From Smallanthus sonchifolius (taxonomy: Eukaryota > Streptophyta > Magnoliopsida > Asterales > Asteraceae), in the NCBI GenBank assembly GCA_023525975.1, contig CM042028.1, positions 76,197,501 through 76,261,500 on the forward strand: 64,000 nucleotides of DNA, in the 5' to 3' direction. The notes under the pieces are model-generated. The model did no database searches, was not told where the DNA came from, and saw nothing but the letters and a program-made list of their open reading frames with translations. Positions 10,141 through 22,578 of the stretch are shown here, piece by piece. The first letter of the stretch is position 1. Every line of letters starts with the position of its first letter. The translations under genes were made by a program, and so were the position numbers.

Positions 10141-11599
10141 GGAGTGAGGAAAAAAGTAGGGTATAAATGATAGGTATAGCTAAACTTGAGGATGTCAAGC
10201 TGTAACTTTTGAAGGGTCAAACTGTAACTTTCAAAATAAAACGGTTTTTTTAAGAAATCAAACATGCATTGCTTGCTTGTATTTTGTGAGATAGCCGCCT
10301 TTTGCAAATTGTTATAATATAAATCGCCTAAGGAGGGATTAAGAAGAAACATTACACATATAGGATAATGAAAGTATTGTGTATTATTCAACTATATGTA
10401 GGGATTTATGTGTTGTTATGAGCACTGCTTGTGTTATGCAGCTGCAGACACTATTTGGTTTGCTTTCTCTGTCTTTTGTTTGAAAGCTGATTGTTGTGTG
10501 TATATTGTATAAAGGGTTGATAATGATCAGTGATGTGATTTTCATGACTAGTTAATTCACTCTGGTTTTTATCTGGAAACATTCCCATTTCTGTATTAAA
10601 TACATGAATGAAAACCACTTGATCACCATAAACTTCAACATGAAGACATACTTTTTTTAGTACAATTGGATTGACCTGTTCACCAAAGTGAATCATAATG
10701 TACATCAAACAAGTCAGGAGGTGCGGAGTGCACGTTTGTTTGAGTTTGCTATGATTTTAAGTATTTAGGAACCTCATTAGTTTTTAGGGGCGAAACCCCT
10801 ATGCAAATGGGGTTCCAAGGGGGCAACGCCCCTGAGAGTGGGGCCCAAGGGCGGTAGCCTCTGGCTGGGGTCGAGCTAAAAAGAAAAACAACAAAATTGA
10901 AATTCTGCATAAAACCCACATGAATTTCAATCTTACCAGTCTTGAATTCACGGGAAATTATGCATTTTTTTGAAAAATCTTGATTCAGACAAAAACAAGA
11001 TGAGTTATTAGACATAATTTAAACTAAACATTTATCTGATGATGGAATAATTGTATGATAAAAATAGCTTTATAATTTAAGAGAACTACGCAAAGCCATA
11101 CAGGTATATAAAAATTGACCAAAACGTCTTAAGAACACCGAATATGAGTTTGGTAATGAAAATTGACCAAGAAGACTGTGCGGCGAAACATAAAAGAGTT
11201 GGAACCCACTTCAGATCCTTCTTGATTCAATAATTTGTTGCATATGGGAAGAACTTGCATAAACGGCTAGAGCTTTTGATGCTCCTCCAATAATTCAATC
11301 AAGTATTGACTGCAACAAACAAAGCAAATCCAATCATAACTGAACCTACAAATTAACATATACATGAACTAATATTGAATCAAATAACAAACAAAGCAAA
11401 TCCTCAAATAATTGCTACCTTGCGTTTGAAATCTGAAGTTGGTATTAACAAAGAAGAAACCCTAATCGCAAAGAAAAAAGCGGAAATTTGAAGCCGAACT
11501 GCAAATTGCAACCCACAAGATATCATATTTGAGTCAATCGCGAATTACGAAACCCCGACCGTGTATTCTTCGCTTCTTGGTGGCTGAAACGAGATACCC
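10140..11599. other. Gene-poor stretch
   Basis: No supported gene. A GC-rich block at 10787-10875 (ggggcgaaacccc, ggggcaacgcccc, ggggcccaagggcgg) is a set of short palindromes typical of retrotransposon LTRs, but I cannot bound an element. The small open frames here show no domain or codon signal. Confidence 0.4.
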
Positions 11600-11607
11600 G
11601 TTAGGGG

Positions 11608-11970
11608 CAGAGGTGCACAAATCGGATTTTTTTTTAAACCGGATCCGGATCGGATAAGTCAACGTTGGTCAAGGATCGGATCCGGTGGAACCGGTTCCGG
11701 ATCGGATCCGGTTTTGGGGTGTGAGGTTTGGAACCTATTGAACCTTTTATCCGGTTTTATCCGATTTTGTCCGATTTTGTCCGGATTTTTTGTGTCCAAT
11801 TTTTGTCCGGTTCCAAATTTGTCCGATTTTGTCCGGTTTTTATCCGGTCCCTTGGAAAACCATATAACCGGTTCCAGATCCGGCGGTTCCAAAAATATCC
11901 GATCCGGTTAAAAAAAAAACCGATTTCGGATAATCCATCGGATCGGATCCGGTTATAATGCCCACCTCTA
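11608..11970. mobile_element. Non-autonomous hAT (363 bp), TAGAGGTGCAC family
   Basis: The ends cagaggtgcacaaat and gcccacctcta are inverted, and the copy is flanked by a perfect 8-bp direct repeat gttagggg (11600-11607 and 11971-11978). An 8-bp TSD is the hAT hallmark. The interior is packed with subterminal 'ccggatccgg' and 'tttgtccgattttgtccgg' words, shared with the larger family members at 18682, 41842 and 48275. It has no coding content; open frames through it are by-products of the short repeats. It landed on the terminus of another hAT-like repeat starting at about 11972. Confidence 0.9.
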
Positions 11971-11971
11971 G

Positions 11972-12545
11972 TTAGGGGTGTGCATGGGTCGGTTTTGGGG
12001 TAAAACCAAACCGAAAGTTCGGTTTTGGTTTTTTTAAAACCGTTCGGTTTTGGTTTTTTCGGTTTTTGCAATGGGTTCGGTTCGTTTTCGGTTTTAAAAC
12101 CAATTGGGCTTGAGTTTTTTGAGGTAAAAAAAATGACCCAAAATAATGAACTTGGGTTTGAAATTTTGGGCCTAATTTTTTTTATTAACTAATGATTATC
12201 ACACATTTGGGCCTAAATAATTTGGCTATAAAAATTATTAGTTTTCTTAAAAAAAATCAACATAAAAATAAACATTATAATCTATAAATTCAATAAATAT
12301 AAATAATAACATACTATTAATGCAAATACGTGTAACACAAAAATGTATACACTTTTAACATACAAGCACACAACACAATATAATATATATTATGAAACGT
12401 GTATGCACATAGTATATAATTAAAGTATATGTATACTTTCGGTTCGGTTCGGTTTTTTCGGTTTTCAAAAGATACAAAACCGAAACCAAACCATAATTTT
12501 CGATTTTCAAAAAATACAAAACCAAAACCGTCGGTTTTACTCGAT
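11972..12545. repeat. hAT-like derivative with cggttttggttt subterminal repeats
   Basis: It starts taggggtgtgcatgggtcgg and contains clustered 'accaaaaccgaa/ttcggttttggtt' words at both ends with an AT-rich centre. A related copy in the opposite orientation lies at about 39660-40195; their centres share 'tatactatgtgcatac' and 'gtgttacata' blocks. The right terminus is eroded and no TSD can be shown. Confidence 0.6.
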
Positions 12546-13210
12546 CTTTGCCCAATGTGACAGCACGTTCTCCTGATGCCCGGTATGATCCATGGATGTT
12601 TTTTTAAGTTTCAAATATGCCCTATCTGATCCCTTGGAAATAATACATGGCCCAATCTGACCCCTTAGAAATTGCCAGGTATAGCGGTGTACCATCCAAG
12701 ACCCACACCTTCATCTCTCTTAAATTCTAAATCTTGCACTCTACCCTCTTCACAAAAAATTAATTTTATGACGGTTTCAGTTGGTGGTGCTGGCCGCTAG
12801 ATAATGTGGTGTTGGCAGAAGTTGGTAGGACATGGCGGAAGATATGAAATGAGAGGATCACCCTTTTATTATGGTTATATGTTCACGTTATACTTATCGG
12901 GTAAGACATTAATAATGATTGAAAATGAGGTATAAATCTATTGAAAGTGCTTTAGATGTTTAATCAAAGTGAAGAAGTTAATACCCAACGCCCAAGGGAT
13001 TCGGTTAAGAACTTCTATAGAAAGAACCTCTAAGCACTCCTGGACTGAATCGTCGAGTCAAATCTGCAAAACAGAACACCCGAGTCTTGCCACAGGAAGG
13101 GAATTCTCCACGTGACCACCGTCCGTCGTGACATTAAGTATTAGAATACCATCGGAAATATGAACGTGTAAGAGAGAGGGAGAGAGAAAGTATTAGAATA
13201 CCATCGGAGC
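12546..13210. other. Intergenic, no gene
   Basis: I recognise nothing firm. The last part (about 13000-13210), with 'gaattctccacgtgacc' and a CT-rich tract, may be the leader or LTR of the gypsy fragment that follows. Confidence 0.35.
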
Positions 13211-15528
13211 TTGCGAAATTTGCTAGGGTGTTCAGGTATCGCATTTAATGCCGGTATATTATATCTACTTTTTGCCTTATTCTCTTCTTCTCGCCATTTG
13301 CAATTTCAAAAACTTTCGAGTTTTCAAGCGTGCACTCGGCATTTCCCTGCGCTACTTCCTTCCCTTTCCATTTTCATCATCTTTTCCCCTTTTCTTAAGA
13401 CTATCATCAATAGATGCTATATCTCGAAAACCACTAAGGCTGACAAAGCCGCCATAGAAGATGCGACAGATGTGGGCACCATGGTGTTGAGTTGGCCGGA
13501 GTTTGAGTTTGCCACACTTGTTAAGTCATACAAGAGTGGGAGCATGAGACCCTAAGAAGGATGACACAATCATAATCCTAATGGGAAAACCATATTGTAT
13601 GCTGATTTTTTTACGTCTTGTAACTTCCACTTGCCCATTATTGCATTTTGCTTGTGTCTTCTTCAACATTACACCGTCCATATTTCTCTGATGCAACATA
13701 TGGGCATGTGTAGGGTGTATCATTATGAGTTTTGTTACAGAGCTCCTCATAGTAAGTCGATAGTGGTGTTGTTCGATGTATTTTATAGGTTTTACCTCAA
13801 GGATAGTTGGTACTCTTTTAAGAGACGTCTGACCGTCACTGCACACGCAGGCAAGATACCTTCAGGCTTAAACGGTTTAAAGGGGAGATTTTTTAAAAGC
13901 TTCTATTATTCCTCACGAGATGCATATCTGTAGGTCGGATGAGCCTATTGAGGATGTGGTGTCGAAGAAGGAGAGTTACGAGAATGATTAGTTATATAAG
14001 ATGCTTACTAAGTACTAGGCTGATGTTCAATCTATTCTAGAACATGCCTTGGCTGGTCGGGCATGAGTAGATTGTGGACTCACCTAGATCTTTTGCATGT
14101 TTATCCAAGTGGCGACACAGGTACATGTGTTCTTGTTTTATTGACTGATTGAGGGCGTATTATGTTATAAAACATTCATAGCCTTTATTTTGCATTTGTA
14201 AGTTTATGTCACGTGCTCTATCCGAATCAACGAGCAACAATTAGAGCTGATACAGTGAGTTTAAAGCGGGAGTAGTAAGATAATTAGGAGAAGTCAAAGA
14301 TAAATTTTGCTTATCCCCGCCTTAGGGATGTGATGGCATCCTCTTTGACCAGGGTAAGGATGGGTGCTCGTCCAGAACTTAAAACCACTTTCCTCTGTGA
14401 TGTTGGTGCAAGGTACGCCCATATATAATATCTTTGATGATCCTTGATGGCAATTCGAAGGATTCATCTTATAGTCCTTTTGCTCATACTAACATGAAAC
14501 GTGCTCACAAAGGGTCTGAAGGGACATGCCTAGAAAGATGCATTGGATGCGGCAGATGCTAGTGGTGGGCCAAGTGTTTAGGAGATCAGCCCAAGTGTCG
14601 AGAAATGGCTCAGACTGTTGCTAGTTACCAAGATATTACTCTAGTTGTTGCAGCAACGAAGAAAGTTTAAGTTGTTGAAGAGATTGCTACTCAACCAACG
14701 TTGCGTCGAAGCACCTGCCCAATTGGAGTATAACCTAGGGTACACGACCGATCACTCCTAATATAAGTCAAAATTTCTTGATTCATGCGCCCCCGTAGGC
14801 GGAGCGACTTCACCACATGAACTCATCTCGCACGACACTGTCAGAATATGCCGATGTTTGCCTAGCCGGGGCCTTTGCCGCTGTTCCGGAGATATTTCTT
14901 CAGTGGGATTTGAAATCCAACAAACTCAAGTGCCTGAAGTGTCATGATCTTGAAGCTTCTAACCAAACGCAGGTGGAGAGAATTGCAAAACTATAGTAAG
15001 ATTGTAAGAAGATGTAGATCAAGATTCAGTATCAAGACAACCTTCACAACAAAGCTCGGGCAGAGTGGTTGGAATATTGCACCAGGGTCAACAGATCCCT
15101 CGAACAACATGCGACTGTTGCAAACCAGCCTGCGCGGAGCTTGAGGGTTTGAAGAAACAACTCTTTGAGAAGGATACATAGATGGTTGCTACCCAAGACA
15201 TGATTGCTAGGCTCCACGAGTCCACGAAGAGCAAAAGACAATGTTAGGGAGGTGCATCTTGTACCAATCCACTTATTATCACGTTGTTAATCGGGGACTA
15301 TCGCATTAAACACGTTTTTGTTAATTGAGGCAACTCTTTTGGCATTATGTATGAACAATGTTTCCGACAGTTAGATGATAATGATCACCAAAGACTCGAA
15401 AAGGTAGACACACATTAAGGGGTTTTTCCGATGAAACCGTTAAGCCACTTGGGAAAAATATCACTCATGGTAACATTAGGGGAGGGCACTCGCTAGAGAA
15501 TCGTCATACTTATTATTATTATTATTAC

Positions 15529-15559
<31 letters not shown>

Positions 15560-15600
15560 CCAGCTAGCTCCTACCATAACATCATACTGGGTCGCTTGGC
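13211..15600 (+). mobile_element. Decayed Ty3/gypsy-like retrotransposon fragment, + orientation
   Basis: Several broken frames read as gag-related protein. At about 13440-13555, DVGTMVLSWPEFEFATLVKSY is followed at 13595-13933 by FTSCNFHLPI, then LQHYTVHISLMQHMGMCRVYHYEF and FYRFYLKDSWYSF. This matches the region annotated in many plant genomes as 'putative transposase, gypsy type'. Near 15420-15500, VFPMKPLSHLGKISLMVTLGEGTR and, after a microsatellite, NIILGRLAL match the flap and ILGR motifs of the gypsy aspartic protease. Stops and frameshifts are everywhere. No LTR pair was found. Confidence 0.65.
15511..15559. repeat. (ATT)n microsatellite
   Basis: About 16 units of att/tat with one interruption (tactatt), located inside the protease region of the gypsy fragment. 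Just beyond it, 'taccagctagctcc' occurs twice (15557 and 15615), a local 57-bp duplication. Confidence 0.95.
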
Positions 15601-15649
15601 TTTAATTTTTGTGATACCAGCTAGCTCCAAAGTGTTGCAGTGTCCATCA

Positions 15650-16284
15650 AATATATTGTAGCGGTATTAATTTTTGTCTCGTCGTCTACAATGCCAAGTC
15701 CCCCACCACCAAGCATCGCTCCATTTCCCGCAAAAAGTCGTCAACAGCCCTCGCCTCATGTTTGCCTTCAAACGAACTTGGTCTGGGGACTTTTACCTTC
15801 GGAGTGAAAGGGTTAGTGTTCCCACTTACGCTAACCAAAGGTAGTGTCACGCTCATTCAGCTTGGCCTCTAACTTGATCAGGCTTCTTTGGCAGTCGTGG
15901 GACGTCTATCCATGTCTCGACAAAGCTTCTCGGACAACTTGTTCATATCTCGACGCATCTTGACAATTTCCTCCTTGAACATAACGAAATATTTGGATAG
16001 CATCCTTAACATCTTCTTTTAGCGTCAAGAAGTCATTACCTAATGAACCAACTGTTCGAGTGTGTCTTTGACCTGCAAACCCAGCTCCGTCATGGCTTTT
16101 TTCATGTCTTCGAGTCGTTTCTCCAATGCCATATCCTTGGATACGCTTCCGCCCTTCCTTCCATGCCCTTGTCAAGTCCTTTCTCGACCACATTTCTCTT
16201 CCCCGTGTGCAACATTCTCAACAGTTGCATCAATCTTGCTCAGATCAGTCACCATCTCAATGAATCAAATTCGCTCTGATACCA
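15650..16284 (-). mobile_element. Ty3/gypsy 5' region: primer-binding site and gag start, minus orientation
   Basis: On the minus strand the sequence tggtatcagagc (16284-16273) is the initiator-Met-tRNA primer-binding site used by plant LTR retrotransposons. Downstream come coiled-coil gag-like residues, then PRPSSFEGKHEARAVDDFL and REMERCL (around 15810-15700), a recognisable gypsy gag opening, though in shifted frames. The element is cut off at about 15650, where the oppositely oriented gypsy fragment ends. The LTR should lie to the right of 16285. Confidence 0.7.
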
Positions 16285-16650
16285 CTTGTCACGGATTAAA
16301 CTCTTGACTCGCGTGTGGCACTTAGATTCCGATCTAAGTTCAACCTTTTGTCCCAACTAAATAGCGAAAGATGCAGAATTGCAAGATCCGTAATAAAATA
16401 ACCCTTTATTGATTACAAGTTGAAGTACAAAGAGAGCTTGAAAGCCTTTACACAAGGAGAATTATCTGATTTGGGAGGTGAGTGCAAATGACATCTCATC
16501 TCTTATTTATACTAGCTAATAGCATGTCCAGGCCAATCTAGAACCTTCCTATTCTAGTTCTAGACAAATCCATGGCTGAGTATTTACATGAGTTTTCTAG
16601 GTCTTTATATGGAAATATCTATGGAAAGATGTTGCTTGAAAGGCCTCCAT
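16285..16650 (-). mobile_element. Probable LTR of the minus-strand gypsy fragment
   Basis: The sequence directly beyond the primer-binding site should be the LTR and begins (plus strand) tgtcacgg, the complement of an LTR ending in ccgtgaca. The outer border is not resolved and no second LTR exists in the window. Confidence 0.5.
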
Positions 16651-17464
16651 AATTCTAGAATTTTTCAAAGTCTGGAACCACCAAGAAATCTCTAGAATTT
16701 CCGAATACACAAGAACAATGAGCATAATTTTGAACATTTTGAGTGAGTCGTGACATGTCGTTGTCATTATTATAATCGTATGAATGCCGATAACTTGAAT
16801 ATGGTTGCTGGTCACACAAACATGCACACGTAGGTGCAGCTTCATGGGTGAACCTGTGATGATATGGGTCTTGAAGATCCCAATACTGTGGGTTAAACCC
16901 GGCCCGTATGACCGCTATAGTACCATACCTCTTCACAAAGTATATCTAAGGTGGGGTTGATTGTATAAGAAAATGATGATTTTAGGTATAAATTAAATCA
17001 AAATATATTTTTTATCATTTGTTTAATCAAAGTTGTTAATAATGGTTTTAAATTGTCTAAAATACTCCTAATATTGTCTTGAAAAGAAACCGGCCAGTCG
17101 AGTTAAAAATATTGGCGTGATATTGAGGTCATTACATGAGCAAGAGATATGACTAGTTGAGTAGTAATTGATTAAAAGATGGGTAAAAGGATGTATTGGG
17201 GGGGAAAGTGTGTGTAAAAAGTAAATATTATATGAAGTATAGGTATAGAAACTCGATATGGCAAGAATAGTGTTATTGGAAAGCATGAGTGATTCTAAAA
17301 CAAGATGTAAATTTATTTGGTGGTAAATGCTAAGCATAGCATAAATTAAGTTGAGGTGGTAAATTGTTGAAAAATTACAAAAGGGTTATTGATGACCGAA
17401 ACTCATTACCTTCCCCAAAGCAAACGGCAGAAAGAAGAGGAAGACAAGGAGCGAAGGATGATCC
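16651..17464. other. Intergenic, nothing recognised
   Basis: Contains an open frame on the minus strand (16936-16655, 93 residues, Tyr/His/Asn-rich) with no recognisable domain. The rest is AT-rich with no gene. Confidence 0.4.
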
Positions 17465-18015
17465 TTGGCTCAACCACCCAAGACGTACTCGAATGATGGA
17501 CAAGTAAGCAAAGCCTACAATAAAGGCGGGGAAGCCGAAGGAGGAACTGTTGGGAAAAAGTACCTAGCCTCCTTCCTTAGAATACCAAAGTCAATTAAAG
17601 ACGAGGCCGAAAGAATACTCCTAAGCCACTCGAAAGAGAAAAGCCTCACTAGAACCAAAGGAAGGAGTGTCGGACCCCTTCCCAAAGCAGCAAAGTCAAT
17701 AAGTTACTCCGAAAGGGAAACCTCGGTAAGCATGTCCTCGGGCCCTTTAAAGTGGGAAAGATAAGATCTCCAGTATCCCCATTCCAGGTGAGGCTAAAGA
17801 GCATGGAACTCCTATAAATACCCCCCACAAGTCTTTCGTCTTAGTACGTATCCATCACTCTATCTCACTACTTTCTTTCTACATTGCCTTATATCTTGGC
17901 CTTAGAGAACCCTTTACTGATTCTCACACCGAAGGGTAATCGTGAGACTAACGGTATTTTTGTATTGACAGGTCAAGTATCTTTGACCTTTCTGTATCCC
18001 CAGTTTGACGTGACA
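17465..18015 (+). mobile_element. LTR-like fragment with TATA box
   Basis: A Lys/Ser-rich open frame (17465-17764) lacks any domain. It is followed by ctataaataccccc (17814-17828) and a leader with 'tctcactactttctttctac', 'ggccttagagaaccc' and 'gagactaacgg'. This order is typical of U3-R-U5 of plant gypsy LTRs. No partner LTR, primer site or TSD was found. Confidence 0.4.
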
Positions 18016-18673
18016 ACCCATTTTCTTTGTAGCTATAGTTATCAATAAAAATGGTTTGACTCCAAAGTACCGTGTAATAAGAAATTTTACATGAATATAG
18101 TGTAACTTTATAAAAAAAAATTGTTAACCGGTTATTCATGAATATCGTGTGGCTTTACCAAAAAAATGTATCAACTGGTTATTCATGAATATGGTGGGAC
18201 CTCGAGTTGTTCATGAATATGATAGAACCCTAATTTGGGGATACTCATATCTATACCTTGATGTGTTTTTTATTTGTAACTAGTGTGATGGTTGAATTTG
18301 AAAATTTTGGTACGGTTAGTAGACTAGTCCACGTAATAAAGGCTCTTGGCTCTTAGATGGGAGATCCTGGGTTCAAACTCAGACACGTGGTGGATTATTT
18401 GATGGAATTTAGAAATGGGAGTAAGGTGGATTTTCCGTTAAAAAAAACCCGCAGTTGACCGTAGAGCTATGGTGATTTTCTTAAACTCCGAAAGTCGTCA
18501 TTAAATCAAGCATATCAAATCATTTCCGTTTAATTCTATAGGAACCATTGACCAAATACACCTATTTTTCACAAGTCTTATGCAAGTCCGAAACCATTAA
18601 CAAAACGTGTTTCAAAACATATTTATAAATTTAATCTTATTCAAACCATGAGGTGTAACACCGTAAATTCTGG
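18016..18673. other. Intergenic, no gene
   Basis: The word 'gttattcatgaatat' recurs three times between 18130 and 18220. A possible pol III B box (ggttcaaactc, 18371-18381) is noted under rejected items. Confidence 0.4.
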
Positions 18674-19796
18674 CTCACACCTAGAGGTGCACAAACCGGA
18701 TTTTTTTTTGAAACCGGATCTTTTTTTGGAACCGGATCCGGACCGGATCCGTCAACGGCGCTCAACAACCGGACACAGTGGAATCGGATCCGGATCTGGG
18801 AGTGAAGATGTGGAACCTACTGGAACTGGACCGGACATTTGGAATCGGACCGGACAAAAAAACCGGTTCCACCGGATTAAAAATTTTTTTTTATTTTTTA
18901 AAAAATAAACAAAAATACACTATAAAATACATGTTTTATTTATTTTTTATATTTTTTTAATGATTTAACAAAAGTTCGTACAAAAAAGTTACAAAAAACA
19001 TAATAGAATCACAAAATATATATTATTTATTGCGACTCGTTATTCGTCGTCTGCTCGTCTCAGTCCTCGTAACATCCGTTTTCAATCTTTTTCGCTTCAG
19101 ATACGTTGGGCTTCATCATAAGTTTGTTCTTCGTCTGAAAGTGGATTCGCCGCCCCTTGTTCTACTTCGAACTCGTGTATTTCTTGTTCAATGTCAAGTT
19201 CGCCTTCTAGTTTTGCAATATGTTGTACACGTTCGGCGGCATCCAAATGGTCGAGTTCAATCTAGTAGGTATGCCCAAATTCAGACCTAAAAAGATGGAA
19301 TTCGTTTGTTGGCACAAGTTTCTATAGTGTATATATCTTTATTTTTCTTGTAGTAAAAACTTTCCGTAACATCACTTTAAATTTTTCTTTAACGTCTCTT
19401 ATTTCATGGACGTTTAGACCATCTTGCACAACCAAGTTAATGATGTGTGTAACACATCGACTATGAAAGAAAACACACAAGGCGGTTCATATTTTATTTT
19501 AGACTAAATTACAATTTTTGTCATTTATGTTTACCTAAATTATGGAATGGTTATTTAAAGTTTTGACTTTCACTTATTATCATTTATTTGAAAAGTTCCC
19601 TCGTTTTTTGTCCTTTAATCTAACGGACGTTAAGTTTTTCAGTTAACTCACCTCATGTGCGCTGCACATGAGGGTATTTTAGTCTTTTTACCCCTAAAGA
19701 ACAATATTTGTAATTTAATTAACTTTATAATTTTAATAAATTATTTTATTTATTAAATTAAAATTTTAATATGTATATATATATATATATAAACGT

Positions 19797-19860
19797 AACT
19801 AGAAATTTTACCCGCCGCGCGTTGCGGCGGCGTCGAAACGTAGGGTAACTTGAATTCCCA
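19797..19860 (-). mobile_element. Helitron-like 3' terminus
   Basis: On the minus strand cgccgccgcaacgcgcggcgg, a GC hairpin (arms of at least 7 bp), is followed by an A/T-rich spacer, ctag and t (19801-19798). This is the Helitron 3' pattern. The element would extend to the right inside the outer MULE; its 5' end was not found. Confidence 0.45.
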
Positions 19861-20369
19861 CGCCACGCTGCGTTAAACGAATCTTAAACGGTTGAGGCGG
19901 TTAAAAAAGAAATATAGTTAGATACATAAAAAAAACATATGAGGTTATGGCTACGCGTTTAACCGTGAAAGAAAATGTAAAAAAACAAAAGAAAAAAAAC
20001 AAAGAAAAAAATGTTTTGGCGTTTACACTAACGTACTTAAGTACATAAAAGTAACGTGCGAATTTGAGGCGGATCAATTTTGAAGATCGAACCATACATA
20101 TAAAAATGTATTATGTCTCTCACATTGAGCCTAATAATTAAAAATGAGTAATCAACCGGAAAAAAAAAACAAAGAAAAAAAAATTTAGTGGCCATGAGTT
20201 TCGGACGAAATATAGGAAAGGAGGTGCCAAACCACGACACCAATACCAAGGTTTGATAAGAATTGAAAAAAAATATTAGTAAACACATATAAAATTGTTT
20301 TTTGCTAAGAAAAAAAAATTTATTGAAAAAGATTTTGGTTAACGGCCTTGAACATGCAACGTATTTAAG

Positions 20370-21682
20370 GAAAAAAATTTTAAAATGGTGTGTATGGAAA
20401 ATAAAAAGAGGAAAATGGGAAAGTCAAAAAAAAAAAAAAAAAAATGGTTGAGCCTCTATTCCTAATAGCGGCTTAGGATAAGTTAAAAAGGGAGCCGCCA
20501 TTGCCAATCGCGGCTTAGGAGCAACCAACATAACCCGTTTAACCTCCGTTAGTTATAGTATTTAACCCCGTTTAACCTCCGTTAGTTATAGTATTTAACC
20601 CCCGTTTAACCTCCGTTAATTATTTTAATGTAATGTAAGATTATACCTTTACAAGAGAGGTTCACCAATACGTTTACAAGAGAGGTTCACCAATACGTCA
20701 TAAACTACCAACAGGCGTATAATTGCTCAACCCAATTTCCGGACCGCAAGTGGACATTGTTCCATGGTCGTGAAATAAGGGCTCGAGAACATAGAGTATT
20801 CCCTTATTCAGTACCTGAGCAAGTGTTCATGGTGAAAACATGCCTACAGACCTCCGATGAAACCGGCGATAGTCCTTATACGGTCAAATTCAAGAAGAAA
20901 ACCTGCACTTGTGGTAAGTGGCAAATTTACCGGTTCCCTTGTAGCCATGCAATTGCAGTTTGCCACTATCTACAAGAAGATCCAAAAAGTATTGTGAATA
21001 GCAGGTTTCACACAGACACATACCGTGCGCAATACAACAACATCTATCATCCGGTGAGTCATAAAGAAGATTGGAACGGCGCCGGATGGACACTTTATGG
21101 GGACGCAAATAAGATAACCATACTAAGAGGAAGACGTCGTGCGAGGAGGATGCGTAACGAGATGGATAACACCTATGCACAGGAAAGGACAGGGCGTCTG
21201 TGCTCTGGCTGTAAACAACCGGGTCACATGATCAACAATTGCCCAAACCGACCAAATTAGTGCTGTTAGGTCGTGTATCTCGTGTTACTTTGTATGTGTA
21301 TTATGTTAACCAGTTTAATATTTTGAGGAATGTTAGGTCTTGTATCTTGTGTTCTTGATAGTATTATAGTTTTTTATTTCATTATCTTAATATTATTAGA
21401 TGTCAAATAATCTTACATTACATTAAAATAATTAACGGAGGTTAAACGGGGGTTAAATACTATAACTAACGGAGGTTAAACGGGGTTAAATACTATAACT
21501 AACGGAGGTTAAACGGGGTTATGTTGGTTGCTCCTAAGCCGCGATTGGCAATGGCGGCTCCCTTTTTAACTTATCCTAAGCCGCTATTGGGAATAGAGGC
21601 TCAACCATTTTCCTTTTTTTTTTTTTGACTTTCCCATTTTCCTCTTTTTATTTTCCATACACACCATTTTAAAATTTTTTTC
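20370..21682 (+). mobile_element. Inner MULE, 1313 bp, with about 250-bp TIRs
   Basis: Starts gaaaaaaattttaaaatgg, ends with its complement, and is flanked by a perfect 10-bp direct repeat cgtatttaag (20360-20369 and 21683-21692). The TIRs continue for about 250 bp and include a 33-bp word beginning 'ccgtttaacctccgttag', repeated two or three times in each arm. Inside lies the C-terminal end of a MuDR-type transposase. It is nested in the MULE at 19502-24107. Confidence 0.93.
20700..21260 (+). pseudogene. MuDR transposase C-terminal fragment (SWIM finger and zinc knuckle)
   Basis: The open frame (ATG at 20757, though homology begins earlier) encodes FPYSVPEQVFMVKT, then a SWIM/PMZ zinc finger CTCGKWQIYRFPCSHAIAVC (C-x-C...C-x-H), a Trp/Tyr-rich linker (HPVSHKEDWNGAGW), a basic patch RRRARRMRNEMD and a CCHC knuckle CSGCKQPGHMINNC. 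This is the standard C-terminal order of plant MuDR-family transposases. The DNA-binding and DDE catalytic parts are missing, so the element is a deletion derivative. The frame is intact to TAG at 21258. Confidence 0.88.
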
Positions 21683-21869
21683 CGTATTTAAGAGTAATAA
21701 AGGACCACTGGGCCAACACATCAACCTGAGGAAGGTTCTGTTTTTTGTTATTTATATAAAGTTGTTTTTAATTAAAAAAAAATAATATTTTACTATTCCT
21801 AAGCGTTACATTTTAAATAGTTTATAATTATAATTTGTCTTTGGAATAAATGTTTAAAAGAAGCCCCCC

Positions 21870-22260
21870 ACCCACCTGATCACCTTCCTCTTCACACATG
21901 CATCGGCACCGGCAACCATACCAGCACCACCGGAATGACACCATCGTACCAGCACCACCGCTACTCCATCTCTACTCTGTCGTGCCTCTCTCTCGTTTTT
22001 TTTTCTGCAAATCTTGTTTTTCTTCCACCCCCTTGCGTTTTTTCGATCACCACCACCACCCTCCTTTGCACTTGCCGATGGAGGTTACTGGGATTTGGGA
22101 CCCTAGAAGGGATGGTTTGACTGGGTTTTGCCGGACATGTAAGTTGAAACCTTTCTCAGATCTTGGACTCCTAATTTCCTGCTGGTAATTGTAGCATTCG
22201 GGTTTTTAGGTATTTTACTATTTTTCACTCGAACTAACTGAGATCTTAGGGTTTCATTAT
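21870..22260 (+). other. Possible captured gene fragment (5' exon) inside the MULE
   Basis: CT-rich leader DNA with His/Pro codons is followed by atggaggttactgggatttg and an open stretch MEVTGIWDPRRDGLTGFC that ends at a good donor site (catgtaagt, 22135-22143). AT-rich intron-like DNA follows. The higher GC and exon-like shape differ from the surrounding TIR and AT-rich DNA. I do not recognise the parent gene. Plant MULEs often carry such pieces (Pack-MULEs). Confidence 0.4.
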
Positions 22261-22578
22261 AATGTGTGTTATTTATTTCAATTGAATTGGGGAATTTGTT
22301 AATTAGTATGTGATGAATCTGAATTTTGTGTTTGTAGATCGTAATTTGTTGTCCTAATTTAGAATCATGATGTTGATCTATTAATTTTGTTGTGAAGAAA
22401 TATTTGCAGGTTTGAAGATCAATTAATACTTTGTTTGGTTTTGATCTTTGATCTATGCTATAAGTTATAATTTTTGTAGGTGATCATTAAAACATTTCAA
22501 ATTATTTAACAAAAATGATCTAAATTCTTTCTTATGGAGGCAAGAACATATCAGGAATAATATATATATATATATATA

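Noticed and set aside
10451..10708. 85-codon minus-strand open frame
   Set aside because: No recognisable motif, no promoter or splice context, and isolated in repeat-rich DNA.
11659..12071. Several open frames rich in Pro/Asp/Lys or Phe/Gly on both strands
   Set aside because: They run through hAT subterminal repeats (ccggatccgg, gtccgattttgtccgg); the apparent peptides are repeat artefacts.
16655..16936. 93-codon minus-strand open frame rich in Tyr, His and Asn
   Set aside because: No domain recognised, and it lies beside a retrotransposon LTR; coding status is unsupported.
18340..18440. SINE- or tRNA-like sequence with B box ggttcaaactc and an A-rich end
   Set aside because: No convincing A box at the right distance and no flanking repeats; it is not related to the SINE found elsewhere in the window.
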